Source: JBOGFI01 sp050743365 (GTDB lineage: Bacteria > Actinomycetota > Acidimicrobiia > IMCC26256 > JACDBD01). Taken from it: DNA of 30,504 nt. The notes below the pieces were generated by a model. It saw only the letters and a program-made list of their open reading frames with translations. It was not told the DNA's origin and did no database searches. The translations under genes and the position numbers were made by a program. The first letter of the stretch is position 1; each line of letters starts with the position of its first letter. Positions 7,358 to 15,406 of the stretch are shown here, in pieces. The stretch is taken from contig JBOGFI010000144.1 in the NCBI GenBank assembly GCA_050743365.1, positions 1 to 30,504 of the forward strand, given 5' to 3'.

Positions 7358-8476
7358 GTGAGCCTCGACCTGGGGACGTTGCTGCTCGCGCTCACCTGGC
7401 TGGCGGGGTGGCTCCTGTGCTTCCGCGTGCCCCGGCTGCCGCGGCGTGAGGAGGTCGGCGGTCCGGCGCCGGTGCGCCGGGTGTCGGTGGTGATCCCCGC
7501 CCGCGACGAGGCCACCACGCTGCCCCGGCTCCTTGCCGCGCTGGCGCGTCAGACCCGTCCGCCCGCCGAGGTGATCGTCGTCGACGACGACTCGCAGGAC
7601 GGCACGGCCGCGGTGGCCGCCGCCGGCGGGGCGCGGGTGCTGCCGGCGCCGTCGCTGCCCGAGGGCTGGACCGGCAAGGCATGGGCGTGCTGGCGCGGCG
7701 CGCAGGCCGCCAGCGGCGACGTGCTCGTGTTCCTCGACGCCGACACCGAGCCCGCTCCGGGGCTATTGGCCCGGCTCCTCGTGGTGCTCGACCGGCGTGG
7801 AGGGCTGGTGTCGGTGATGCCGTACCACCGGATGGAACAGCCCTACGAGCGGCTGTCGGCGTTCTTCAGCGTGATCTCGCTCATGGGCGTGGGCGCGGCG
7901 TCCGTGTGGCGGCGAGCCCCGGTCACCGCCGCCTACGGCCCGTGTCTCGCGTGCACCCGGGTCGACTACGAGGCGGTCGGCGGCCACAAGGCGGTGCGGC
8001 GCGTCGTCGTCGACGACGTCGCGCTCGCCCGGCGGTTCCGCGCGACGGGCCGGGCCGTCACCGTGGCCGGCGGCGTCGACTCGATCCGGTACCGCCTGTA
8101 CCCCGACGGCCTGCGCCAGCTCGTCGACGGATGGAGCAAGAACTTCGCCGCCGGCGCCGGCTCGACGCCGCCCGGTCGGTTCCTGCTCGTGATGCTGTGG
8201 GTGATCGGCTGCGGCACCGCCGCCCAGGTGCCGGTGCGTGCCGCCCTGACCGTGTTGGCCGGGTGGTCGTACCCGGGCATCGTCGGCTGGACCGTGTACG
8301 CCGCGTTCGCCGTGCAGCTCGCCGTCATGCTCCGGCCGCTCGGCAACTACTCGTGGGCGGCGCCGTTCTTCCCGGTGCCGCTGGCCGCGTGGTTCGTGAT
8401 CTTCCTCCGGTCGATCTACTGGATCGTCCGCGGCGAGGTGCGCTGGAAGGGACGGGTCGTCCCGGTGCGTCAGTGA
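7358..8476 (+). CDS. crtQ: Family 2 glycosyltransferase, CrtQ-like
   Basis: A 372-residue GT-A enzyme with an N-terminal membrane helix and three or so C-terminal helices. Catalytic signatures are VSVVIPARDEATTLPRL, VIVVDDDSQDGT, the DXD site FLDADTEP, then DDVALARRF and DGWSKNFAAGAGSTPP. It parallels recalled staphylococcal CrtQ (4,4'-diaponeurosporenoate glycosyltransferase) along its length, including the SVMPYH block, GGHK, and the C-terminal WKGR. A glycosyl ester of a carotenoid acid or related lipid is the likely product. The real acceptor is not shown, because no carotenoid desaturase lies in the window. The GTG at 7358 is chosen because it sits just before the first helix; an in-frame ATG at 7325 is possible. 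The CrtO-like gene follows 10 bases later. Confidence 0.8.
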   Translation: MSLDLGTLLLALTWLAGWLLCFRVPRLPRREEVGGPAPVRRVSVVIPARDEATTLPRLLAALARQTRPPAEVIVVDDDSQDGTAAVAAAGGARVLPAPSLPEGWTGKAWACWRGAQAASGDVLVFLDADTEPAPGLLARLLVVLDRRGGLVSVMPYHRMEQPYERLSAFFSVISLMGVGAASVWRRAPVTAAYGPCLACTRVDYEAVGGHKAVRRVVVDDVALARRFRATGRAVTVAGGVDSIRYRLYPDGLRQLVDGWSKNFAAGAGSTPPGRFLLVMLWVIGCGTAAQVPVRAALTVLAGWSYPGIVGWTVYAAFAVQLAVMLRPLGNYSWAAPFFPVPLAAWFVIFLRSIYWIVRGEVRWKGRVVPVRQ

Positions 8477-8486
8477 GCTCGTACCG

Positions 8487-9008
8487 TTGAGCGCCACCGT
8501 GTTCGAGCGCCGCAATGTGTGGCTGGTGGCGCTCGACGCCGGGGTGTGGGCGGTGTGGAGCACGCTCTGCGGCTATCTCGCGCACCGCGTCCCGGTCGAG
8601 CGCCTGCGCGGCGACGGCTTCCTGTTCCGCGTCCGACGTGTGGAACGCCCGGGCCGTCTCTACGAGCGCGTGTGGCGGATCAAGCGCTGGAAGGGTCTGC
8701 TTCCCGAGGCCGGCGCCCTGTTCAAAGGCGGCTTCTCGAAGCGCCAGGTCGTGGGGCGCGACCGTGAGTACCTCGAGCGGTTCGCGGTCGAGACCCGACG
8801 GGCCGAGCTCACCCACTGGCTGGTCATGTCGATCGCGCCGCTGTTCTTCCTGTGGAACCCGTGGTGGCTCGGCCTCGCGATGGTTGGCTACGCGCTCGCG
8901 GCGAACCTGCCCTGCCTGCTCACGCAGCGCTACAACCGCGCCCGCCTCTTGCGGATGCTGGTCCGGCGGGGAGTAGCGAGATCGACGAGCGACGAGGAGG
9001 AGCAATGA
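8487..9008 (+). CDS. crtO: CrtO-like acyltransferase (glycosyl-carotenoid acyltransferase family)
   Basis: A 173-residue membrane protein. It matches the recalled staphylococcal CrtO (glycosyl-4,4'-diaponeurosporenoate acyltransferase) best near its end: ETRRAELTHWL, then ANLPCLLTQRYNRARLLRML against the CrtO pattern ETKRAELIHW and QRYNRPRL. KRWKGLLPEAGALFKGGFSK is the conserved central block. About three hydrophobic segments are visible. In staphyloxanthin synthesis CrtO adds a fatty acyl chain to the sugar placed by CrtQ, and the upstream gene is CrtQ-like, so a glycosylate-then-acylate module is likely. The start is a TTG at 8487; a GTG at 8499 is the alternative. The stop overlaps the next ATG (ATGA), indicating coupling. 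Confidence 0.8.
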   Translation: MSATVFERRNVWLVALDAGVWAVWSTLCGYLAHRVPVERLRGDGFLFRVRRVERPGRLYERVWRIKRWKGLLPEAGALFKGGFSKRQVVGRDREYLERFAVETRRAELTHWLVMSIAPLFFLWNPWWLGLAMVGYALAANLPCLLTQRYNRARLLRMLVRRGVARSTSDEEEQ

Positions 9009-9214
9009 CGGCCACCGAGTGGATCGCGGCGTTCGCGGCCGCGCTGGGGGTGGAGCCGCCCACCGAGGTCGAGTTCGAGGCGCTGCTCGCGCTGGCGGCG
9101 GAGGCGGCCCACGCCTCCGAGCGCACGGCCGCGCCGGTCGCGTGCTGGCTCGCTGCTCGCGCCGGGCGCACGCCGTCCGAGGCGGTCGGCCTGGCGTCGG
9201 GGGTGGGCGGCTGA
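9005..9214 (+). CDS. DUF6457 family small protein
   Basis: A 69-residue acidic, Ala-rich helical protein starting MTATEWIAAFAAALGVEPP. The core LAAEAAHASERTAAPVACWL resembles DUF6457, a small actinobacterial domain of unknown function that in other genomes often sits near or is fused to MobA-like nucleotidyltransferases. No MobA is seen here. The ATG overlaps the CrtO-like stop by 4 bases, so the three genes from 7358 form a coupled run. The stop is one base from the end of the convergent amidohydrolase gene. Confidence 0.65.
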   Translation: MTATEWIAAFAAALGVEPPTEVEFEALLALAAEAAHASERTAAPVACWLAARAGRTPSEAVGLASGVGG

Positions 9215-9215
9215 C

Positions 9216-10703
9216 CTACGGCCGGCCGCGGTGGGCGGCGACGAAGGCCCGGTTCTCGGAGGGGGTGGTGGGGCCGAAGGTCTCGTTGCCGCTCGGGAGC
9301 GTGAGGCGGATCTGCTCGAGCTCCTCCCGTGTGAACGGGCACGGGACCGCGACCGGGTCGACGTCGTGCAGCCTCAGCGCGTTGAGCCCGAGGATCTTGC
9401 GTTTGATCTCGTCGGTGAGCGCCGGGTAGCCGTAGCGCTGCTGGTACTCCTCGCTGATCTGGAACGCCCGGAACGCCTGGATCTGGTCCTGGGGCGCGCC
9501 GTAGAACAGTGCGTCGGTCCCCCAGAGCACGTTGTCCTCACCGACATGGCGGAGGAGCTTCCCGAGCAGGTGCGCGGCCTGGTCGGGTACCCCCATGAGC
9601 GTCCACCACGTCGAGCCCAGCTCGGCGTAGACGTTCTGGCCGGGCCCGATCCCGCTCGCCTGCATGCTCGCGATCAGGCGGTTCACGCCGCTGTCAGCGG
9701 TCGCCTCCTCGTACGGCCCTTCGGGCCGGTCGGGGTCGTAGCCCGAGTGGTAGGCGACGAACCTCACGTCGGGGTGCGCCCGGGCGGCCGGCCCGAAGTC
9801 GACCGGCGACGCGTGCGGGCTGCTCTGCGAGAACCCCTTGTGGGCGCAGATGGTCGTCACGCCCAGCGCCACACACTGCTCGACGAATGCCTCGCCGACC
9901 GGCGCCAGGGCGGCATCGCCGTCGTCGAGGCGCCACGCGTTGCCGGACCCGTCCCAGAGGTCGGGGTAGTTGGTGAACACCTTCCATGCCGCGATCGGGT
10001 AGCGGTCGACGGCAACCGCCATGGCGTCGAGGTTTGCCCGGAGGTCGCCGATGTTCGGCAGCGCCTGGGCGTGGAGCAGCACGCGCTCGTCATGGCACAG
10101 CGCCTCTGCGAGACGCCGGGTCTCGTCCATGAGGTCGGCCGACATCGGGCTTCCCTCGGGCTCGATCGGGAGTGCCGAGAGCACCACCATCGACGTGTCG
10201 CTCTTGAGGAACACGTCCTCCATGAAATGCGTGATCGAGAAGCAGGTGCGGGGGTCGGCCTCGCCGCAGTACTGCTGCGGGAAGCCGTCCCAGAAGTCGC
10301 GGCCGTGCTGCGCGGCCGGGTCGACCCGGTACTCGAGGAAGTGGCCCTGCACGTCGAAGACGAACTCGTCGCCCGCGAGCACCTCTCGCGCCGCCTCGGG
10401 CTCGGTGGTGGCCGTGGTGGGGATGTCGTAGGTGCCGCCGGGCGCGGGCTGCCCCCGCCGGCGCGCTTCCTCGCGGGTGCAGGCGTTCAGCGCCAGCAGC
10501 GTGGTGGCGGCGCCGCAAACCGACAGCAGGAATTGCCGGCGGGAGAGGCCGAGGCGACGGGCGTGGTCGTCGCAGTCCTGGCGGGCGCGGCGGATCGTCT
10601 CGCGCACCACCGGCGACAGTGGGCGCGGCTCGTACTCGCCGTTCGAGCAGGGCCCGAACTTGATCGGCAGCCCGGGGTCGTCGTCGCGGTCTCGCCGTCC
10701 CAT
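9216..10703 (-). CDS. Exported amidohydrolase family protein (Tat/lipoprotein signal)
   Basis: A 495-residue amidohydrolase-2 (TIM-barrel metallo-hydrolase) protein. The signal region is SRRQFLLSVCGAATTLLALNAC: a twin-arginine motif at R55-R56 and a lipobox cysteine at C75. An unusually long cytoplasmic leader of 54 residues precedes the Tat motif. Barrel metal sites are suggested by FDVQGHF (first strand), ICAHKGF, VAYHSGYD and LWGTDALFYG, where Asp is the usual last-strand ligand. Relatives include aminocarboxymuconate-semialdehyde-decarboxylase-like enzymes; the substrate is unknown. The ATG shares one base with the stop of the beta-propeller gene (TGATG), so the two are translationally coupled downstream of a sigma factor. 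Confidence 0.82.
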   Translation of the reverse strand: MGRRDRDDDPGLPIKFGPCSNGEYEPRPLSPVVRETIRRARQDCDDHARRLGLSRRQFLLSVCGAATTLLALNACTREEARRRGQPAPGGTYDIPTTATTEPEAAREVLAGDEFVFDVQGHFLEYRVDPAAQHGRDFWDGFPQQYCGEADPRTCFSITHFMEDVFLKSDTSMVVLSALPIEPEGSPMSADLMDETRRLAEALCHDERVLLHAQALPNIGDLRANLDAMAVAVDRYPIAAWKVFTNYPDLWDGSGNAWRLDDGDAALAPVGEAFVEQCVALGVTTICAHKGFSQSSPHASPVDFGPAARAHPDVRFVAYHSGYDPDRPEGPYEEATADSGVNRLIASMQASGIGPGQNVYAELGSTWWTLMGVPDQAAHLLGKLLRHVGEDNVLWGTDALFYGAPQDQIQAFRAFQISEEYQQRYGYPALTDEIKRKILGLNALRLHDVDPVAVPCPFTREELEQIRLTLPSGNETFGPTTPSENRAFVAAHRGRP

Positions 10704-12166
10704 CAGGGCCGGAGCGACGTCCCGTAGACGTCGCCGCCCGAGGTCACGATCGGGTCACCCGCCGAGTCGAGGACGACGGTCGCATCGGTGGCACCGGCCA
10801 CGAGGATCGTGCCGGCGATGGCCCCACCCTCGACCGGCAGCACGACGGTCTCGACCGCGACGGAGGTCGCGCCGGGGCCGGCGGGCGCGAGGTCGGCCGT
10901 CCCGGTGACCCACACCCGGCCGGCGCCGGCGTGCAGGCTCGCGCCCTGCAGGCTCCCCGGCAGGACCACCGGGGCCTCGACGCTCGCGAGGCCGGGGTCG
11001 AGCTCGAACCGGAACAGCTCACGCGAGGCCGAGGCCAGCGCCCAGACCGCGTCGTCGCTGAGGACGACATCGGTGAGTGGCGAGCGGGCGAAGGTGTCGA
11101 GGCGTGACTTCACGACGCCCTCGGTGTCGAGGCGCTGCAGGGTCGTGCCCGTCGTGACCCACGCGCCGCCGTCGATGATGGCCACCCCGCGGCGCTCCTG
11201 GTCGCCCCCGAGCTCCGCCTTTCCGGCGTACTCGCCGCTGTCGGCGTCGAAGCGCAGCACTCCGTCGCGCACCGGCACCCACACGCCGCCCGCGCCCGCC
11301 GCGACCGGGCCCGCCGGCACCTCTCCCAGCGGAATGGGCATCGTGACCGGCTCCCCGGCGCCGTCGAGCTCGATGCGCTTGACCCGGAACTCGGCGTCCG
11401 TCACCTCCTTGTCGCGCGTGACCGCCCACCGCGCTCCCTCCCCCTCGGTGAGCGACTCGATCTCTCCCCGGAGGTCGATCCGGGTCGCGACCGCGCCCGA
11501 CGCCGGGTCGAAGGCGACGACCCGTGACGGCGGGAACGTGTACGTCGCGCCGGCGCGGTCGTAGCCGGCCGCCCACACGACGCCGTCGCCGGCGACCAGT
11601 GGTCCGCGCACGTACCCCTCGTCGGGGCGGCGCGCGATGCGCTCGATCGGCGGCGCGATCCCCGCGTACGCCTCGGGGTCGAGGGATGTGCTGCCCTCGG
11701 TGATGCGCACCTCGGGAGTGTCGCGGCCGCAAGACCCGCCGGTCGGATCGAAGTCGGGAATGCGACAGGCGCTGGCCGAGGCGAGCGCCCACCGGCCGGT
11801 GTCGCCGGCGACCCCCATCCGCAGGCCGGTATACGCACGCGGCACCGCGCCCGGTGCCACGTCGACCTCGGTGACGTTTACCAGCGCCTCGGTCGCGCTC
11901 ACGAACTCGATGCCGTCGGTTCGGAACGGCCCCGCCAGGACCCGCTCGATCTCGGAGCGGGCCGCCGCCGGGTCGTCGGGCAGGCGCTTCGCCGGGGCAG
12001 TCGCGTCGGTGGCGACGCGCAGGTCACGGTCGCTGCCCCCGTCGCGGTCGACGATCGCGACGATGCCGACCGTCGCCCCGAGCACGAGCACGGCGGCCAC
12101 CGCTCCCGTGGCCATGCGGTGCCGGGCACGGCGCCGGGCCCGCTTCGCCGCGACCCGCGCCGTCAC
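10703..12166 (-). CDS. Membrane-anchored beta-propeller protein, possible sigma-factor regulator
   Basis: A protein of 487 residues from the GTG at 12166. A very basic stretch (RVAAKRARRRARHR) precedes one membrane helix, MATGAVAAVLVLGATVGIVA, and about 420 residues are predicted outside the cell. The outer part has repeated blade-like units (GGVWVPVRDGVLRFDADSG, GAWVTTGTTLQRLDTEG, AVWALASASRELFRFELD, GRVWVTGTADL), as in PQQ/NHL-type propellers. The frame stays open upstream, and LDDRLEQTLRDSARTPDALTG looks coding. A GGAGG at 12255-12251 sits 9 bases before a CTG at 12241, so the true start may be that CTG. It lies directly behind an ECF sigma gene, the usual place for an anti-sigma factor, but no known anti-sigma domain is visible. 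Confidence 0.68.
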   Translation of the reverse strand: MTARVAAKRARRRARHRMATGAVAAVLVLGATVGIVAIVDRDGGSDRDLRVATDATAPAKRLPDDPAAARSEIERVLAGPFRTDGIEFVSATEALVNVTEVDVAPGAVPRAYTGLRMGVAGDTGRWALASASACRIPDFDPTGGSCGRDTPEVRITEGSTSLDPEAYAGIAPPIERIARRPDEGYVRGPLVAGDGVVWAAGYDRAGATYTFPPSRVVAFDPASGAVATRIDLRGEIESLTEGEGARWAVTRDKEVTDAEFRVKRIELDGAGEPVTMPIPLGEVPAGPVAAGAGGVWVPVRDGVLRFDADSGEYAGKAELGGDQERRGVAIIDGGAWVTTGTTLQRLDTEGVVKSRLDTFARSPLTDVVLSDDAVWALASASRELFRFELDPGLASVEAPVVLPGSLQGASLHAGAGRVWVTGTADLAPAGPGATSVAVETVVLPVEGGAIAGTILVAGATDATVVLDSAGDPIVTSGGDVYGTSLRP

Positions 12167-12227
12167 CGCGCCCGTGAGCGCGTCGGGGGTTCGTGCGCTG
12201 TCGCGCAGCGTCTGCTCGAGACGGTCG

Positions 12228-12833
12228 TCAAGCCGGGGCAGGGTCGTTCACCTCCTCCAGGTCGTCCTCGCCGAGGGCGGCGGCGAGGGCTTGGCGGGCC
12301 CTGAACAGCAGCGACTTCACCGTACCGGTGCTGATGTCGAGGCGCTCCGCGATCTCGGCGACGTCGAGGCCCAGGTAGTAGCGGAGCGCCGTCACCTCGC
12401 GCTGGCGCCGCGGGAGCTGGCGCAGCGCCTCACGCACCGCGTGGGCCTCGCCGCTCGCGGCGGGCGCGTCGGGCACGGCGCGCTGGAGCGGCAGCAGCCG
12501 GTCGCGTGCCCTGCGCTCGCAGCGCCAGCGTCGCATCTGGCTCCGGGCCAGGTTCAACGCCACCGTCGTGACCCACGCGCCGAGCGAGCGGATGTCCTTG
12601 CCTCGGGCCTCGTGCTCCCAGGCGCGGGCCAACGCCTCCTGTACCGCGTCCTCGGCGGTCGGGAGGCTCCCGCACACCAGCTCGACGGTGGCGACGACCT
12701 GCCGGTACTCGCCCGCTACGAACCGGCGGATCCGGTCGTCGTTCACACGAGCCCCAATCGTCACTCGGGCGCCCACAGCGTAGGGACCGGGCGCGCACGC
12801 CGACGGCTCAACCGCGAACGCGCGCGCCCTCAC
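12228..12833 (-). CDS. ECF-type sigma-70 factor
   Basis: An RNA polymerase sigma factor with only regions 2 and 4. Region 2 is seen in TAEDAVQEALARAWEHEA and WVTTVALNLARSQMRRWR. Region 4 is LPRRQREVTALRYYLGLD and VAEIAERLDISTGTVKS, a helix-turn-helix for the -35 box. Two starts are plausible. The GTG at 12833 has AGGAGG just upstream (4-base spacing) and gives 201 residues. The GTG at 12746 has GGGG 5 bases upstream and gives a 172-residue protein that begins right at region 2, as is usual for the family. It is the first gene of a likely operon with the propeller protein and the exported amidohydrolase. Its targets are unknown. Confidence 0.87.
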   Translation of the reverse strand: MRARAFAVEPSACAPGPYAVGARVTIGARVNDDRIRRFVAGEYRQVVATVELVCGSLPTAEDAVQEALARAWEHEARGKDIRSLGAWVTTVALNLARSQMRRWRCERRARDRLLPLQRAVPDAPAASGEAHAVREALRQLPRRQREVTALRYYLGLDVAEIAERLDISTGTVKSLLFRARQALAAALGEDDLEEVNDPAPA

Positions 12834-12905
12834 CGGGCCTCCTCTGTCGTGCTGGTCACCTCACTGCTTCGACGCACGAACGCCGGCCGAGGTTGTCTCC
12901 CGCCC

Positions 12906-14135
12906 TCAGGCGTGGGCCAGCCAGTCGGCGACCACCGAGACGGCCTGGTCACGGCCGGGCCCGGCGGGGAACCCGTAGTGGTCCCCGGGCACGCTGACGC
13001 GCTCGAGCCGCTCGGTGGCCAGGGATCGGGCGATGAGGTCGTCGTCGGAGGGGAAGATGCAGTTGTCGCCGGTGTAGCTGACCATCAGCGCGGGGAGCGT
13101 CATCCGGGCGCCGGTGGCGGCGATCTCGGCCCGGGACGACAGGCCCGACCACGTCGAGAGCCACGCCTCGGGCGACACGACCCGGCCGAACCCGACGGCG
13201 CCGTAGTTGATCCAGTCGGGTCGCACTCCCCACAGCGACCCGTAATCCCGCGCCGACGGGTCGAGCGACCGGTCGACGCAGCGCGGATCGGCATCGGTGC
13301 GGTACACGGTGAGGAACTCGGTGGCGATGGCGGCGCGCCGGTCGGCAAGGGAGCCGCCGCCCGCCCCGCGGGCCCGCGCCACCCGACGGCGCTCTACCCG
13401 TTGGCGAGCGAGGGTATCGATCCGCTCGACCCGCGCCCGCTGCGCGTCCCGGTAGCGGGCGAGGAACTCGGGCTCGTAGTGGGTCTCGCCCGGTGGCTCC
13501 ACGAACCCGTTGGCGGGGTCGTACAGGTCGAGGGCGGGATCGCACGACACCGGGTCGCGTTCGTCGGTGACGGAGGCGTCGATGGCGTGGAGCAGGAAGT
13601 GCCCCTCACCCGGGTGACCGGCGAGGTACACCAGCGCATCGGCGGGTGGGAGCTCGAAGCGGTTGAGGTCGAGCGGGTCACCGGCGGCGGTGTCGTCGAG
13701 ACGCTCGCCCGGGGGCGCCAACGCCTGGTGCAGGTAGAAGGTGTACAGCGAGGCGCCGCCGGAGTTACCGCACAGCACGATCCGGTCGAAGCGCTCGCGC
13801 ATCTTCGTGATCCCGGCCGCCACGTCGAGCAGCACATTCTCGTGGATCAGGGTGGCGTCGTTGTTGAGCCAGCGGCTGTTCTCGCACAGCACCGCGTAGC
13901 CCGCATCGACCAGTCCCGGCACGACGTAGTGATGCGAGAAGTTCGCGCGGGGGTGCATCACGCACACCACGGTGTCCTCGCCACCGCGCGCGTAGAGCCA
14001 GCCACCCGCGACCGCCCGGTCGGCGGTCTCGAGGATCAGGGGCTCGACGCTCGTGCCCGGCGGGGGATCACGGTGCCACTCGGCGACCAGGTACGGGTTG
14101 TCGTACCGCCCGATACGCGTGCGGGCCGCGGCCAT
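12906..14135 (-). CDS. Alpha/beta hydrolase fold protein
   Basis: A 409-residue alpha/beta hydrolase. The nucleophile elbow is LCGNSGGASL with S125. VVCVMHPRANFSHHYVVPGL is the oxyanion strand region. The likely acid is in YTGDNCIFPSD and the catalytic His in PGDHYGFP near the C-terminus. A long insertion of roughly residues 150-290 between core strands, with an Arg-rich stretch, would form a large lid. There is no signal peptide or membrane helix, so it is probably cytoplasmic. The substrate is unknown. The ATG at 14135 is 50 bases from the divergent CaiB-type start, so the two may share a control region. The gap to the sigma gene is 72 bases. Confidence 0.8.
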   Translation of the reverse strand: MAAARTRIGRYDNPYLVAEWHRDPPPGTSVEPLILETADRAVAGGWLYARGGEDTVVCVMHPRANFSHHYVVPGLVDAGYAVLCENSRWLNNDATLIHENVLLDVAAGITKMRERFDRIVLCGNSGGASLYTFYLHQALAPPGERLDDTAAGDPLDLNRFELPPADALVYLAGHPGEGHFLLHAIDASVTDERDPVSCDPALDLYDPANGFVEPPGETHYEPEFLARYRDAQRARVERIDTLARQRVERRRVARARGAGGGSLADRRAAIATEFLTVYRTDADPRCVDRSLDPSARDYGSLWGVRPDWINYGAVGFGRVVSPEAWLSTWSGLSSRAEIAATGARMTLPALMVSYTGDNCIFPSDDDLIARSLATERLERVSVPGDHYGFPAGPGRDQAVSVVADWLAHA

Positions 14136-14185
14136 TCAAGCGCGACGCTACCGGGCGGTGTCACGGCGTGCGCGAGGCTGACCGG

Positions 14186-15391
14186 ATGCCGCATCCCCCG
14201 TCACGCGCGCTCGAGGGAGTCCGCGTCCTCGAGCTCGGCAGCTTCATCGCCGGGCCGTTCGCAGGACAGCTCCTCGGCGACCTGGGCGCCGAGGTGGTGA
14301 AGGTCGAACCGCCGAGCACCGGCGACCCGATGCGCCGCTGGGGAGTGTGCGTAGACGGCCGCAGCCTGTGGTGGCCCGCCATCGCACGCAACAAGCGATC
14401 GGTCGCGATCGACCTGCGCGACACGCGTGGCCGCGAGCTCGTCGGCCGCCTCGCCGCGCATTGTGACGTCGTGCTCGAGAACTTCCGGCCCGGCACGCTC
14501 CCGCAGTGGGGCCTGGGCTACGACGTCCTCGCCGCCGCCAACGCCGGCGTCGTGGTCGTGCACGTCTCCGGCTTCGGGCAGACCGGGCCCCGCGCCCACG
14601 AGCCCGGGTTCGGCAGCATCGGGGAGGCCATGGGCGGCATCCGCCACACCACCGGGCCCCCCGACCGGCCGCCCAGCCGCGCCGGCGTCAGCCTCGGCGA
14701 CGCGCTGGCAGCGATGTTCGCGGTGATCGGGGCGCTCGCCGCGCTGCGGGAGCGCGAGCGCAGCGGGCGGGGCCAGGAGGTCGACGTCGCCATCTACGAG
14801 GCGGTGTTTGCCCTGATGGAGTCGACCGTCGCCGACTTCGAGCTTGCCGGCGTGACGCGTAGGCGGTCGGGTGGCGTGCTACCGGGCGTGGCGCCGTCGA
14901 ACGCGTATCCCACGAGCGACGGGCACGAGGTCGTGATCGCGGCGAACGCCGACGCGGTGTTCGCCCGTCTCGCGACGGCGATGGGCCGGCCCGACCTCGC
15001 GGCGGACCCGCTCTACGCGGAGCACAGCGCGCGCGGCGAGCGGATGGCCGACCTCGACGCCGAGATCGCCCGGTGGACGGTCACCCTCACCACCGGCGAG
15101 CTCATCTCCCGGCTCGAGGAACATGCCGTCCCCGTCGGGCGGATCTACGACGCCGGCGACATCGCCGACGACGTGCATTACGCCGCGCGCGACATGATCC
15201 TGCGCCTCGCGGCCGGGTTCGACCGCGCCGTGCCGATGGCGGGCGTGGTGCCCAAGCTGTCTCGGACGCCGGGACGGGTCATCTCGGTGGGACCGGCGCT
15301 GGGCGAGCACACCGACGCCGTGCTGCGTGGCATCGTCGGCTGCGACGACATCGAGCTCGAGCAGCTCCGGGCCGCCGGCGTGATCGCCTGA
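14186..15391 (+). CDS. CaiB/BaiF family CoA-transferase
   Basis: A 401-residue class III CoA-transferase, which moves CoA between carboxylic acids through an enzyme aspartyl-CoA intermediate. The family start is clear: EGVRVLELGSFIAGPFAG, then LGAEVVKVEPP and GDPMRRWG. The catalytic Asp is expected in GVSLGDALAAMFAVIGAL. GQEVDVAIYEAV and the C-terminal LSRTPGR are also typical. Substrates cannot be assigned; relatives include alpha-methylacyl-CoA racemase and formyl-, succinyl- and carnitine-CoA transferases. The ATG at 14186 has GAGG about 8 bases upstream; an in-frame GTG at 14168 is less likely. With the acyl-CoA synthetase and dehydrogenase it adds to the CoA-ester chemistry in the window. 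Confidence 0.87.
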   Translation: MPHPPSRALEGVRVLELGSFIAGPFAGQLLGDLGAEVVKVEPPSTGDPMRRWGVCVDGRSLWWPAIARNKRSVAIDLRDTRGRELVGRLAAHCDVVLENFRPGTLPQWGLGYDVLAAANAGVVVVHVSGFGQTGPRAHEPGFGSIGEAMGGIRHTTGPPDRPPSRAGVSLGDALAAMFAVIGALAALRERERSGRGQEVDVAIYEAVFALMESTVADFELAGVTRRRSGGVLPGVAPSNAYPTSDGHEVVIAANADAVFARLATAMGRPDLAADPLYAEHSARGERMADLDAEIARWTVTLTTGELISRLEEHAVPVGRIYDAGDIADDVHYAARDMILRLAAGFDRAVPMAGVVPKLSRTPGRVISVGPALGEHTDAVLRGIVGCDDIELEQLRAAGVIA

Positions 15392-15406
15392 CCACTGCCT
15401 CGAGCG

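Noticed and set aside
11637..14300. An 887-residue plus-strand open frame opposite the sigma, propeller and hydrolase genes
   Set aside because: It is antisense to three well-supported genes and has no domain signature; it is explained by GC-driven lack of stops.
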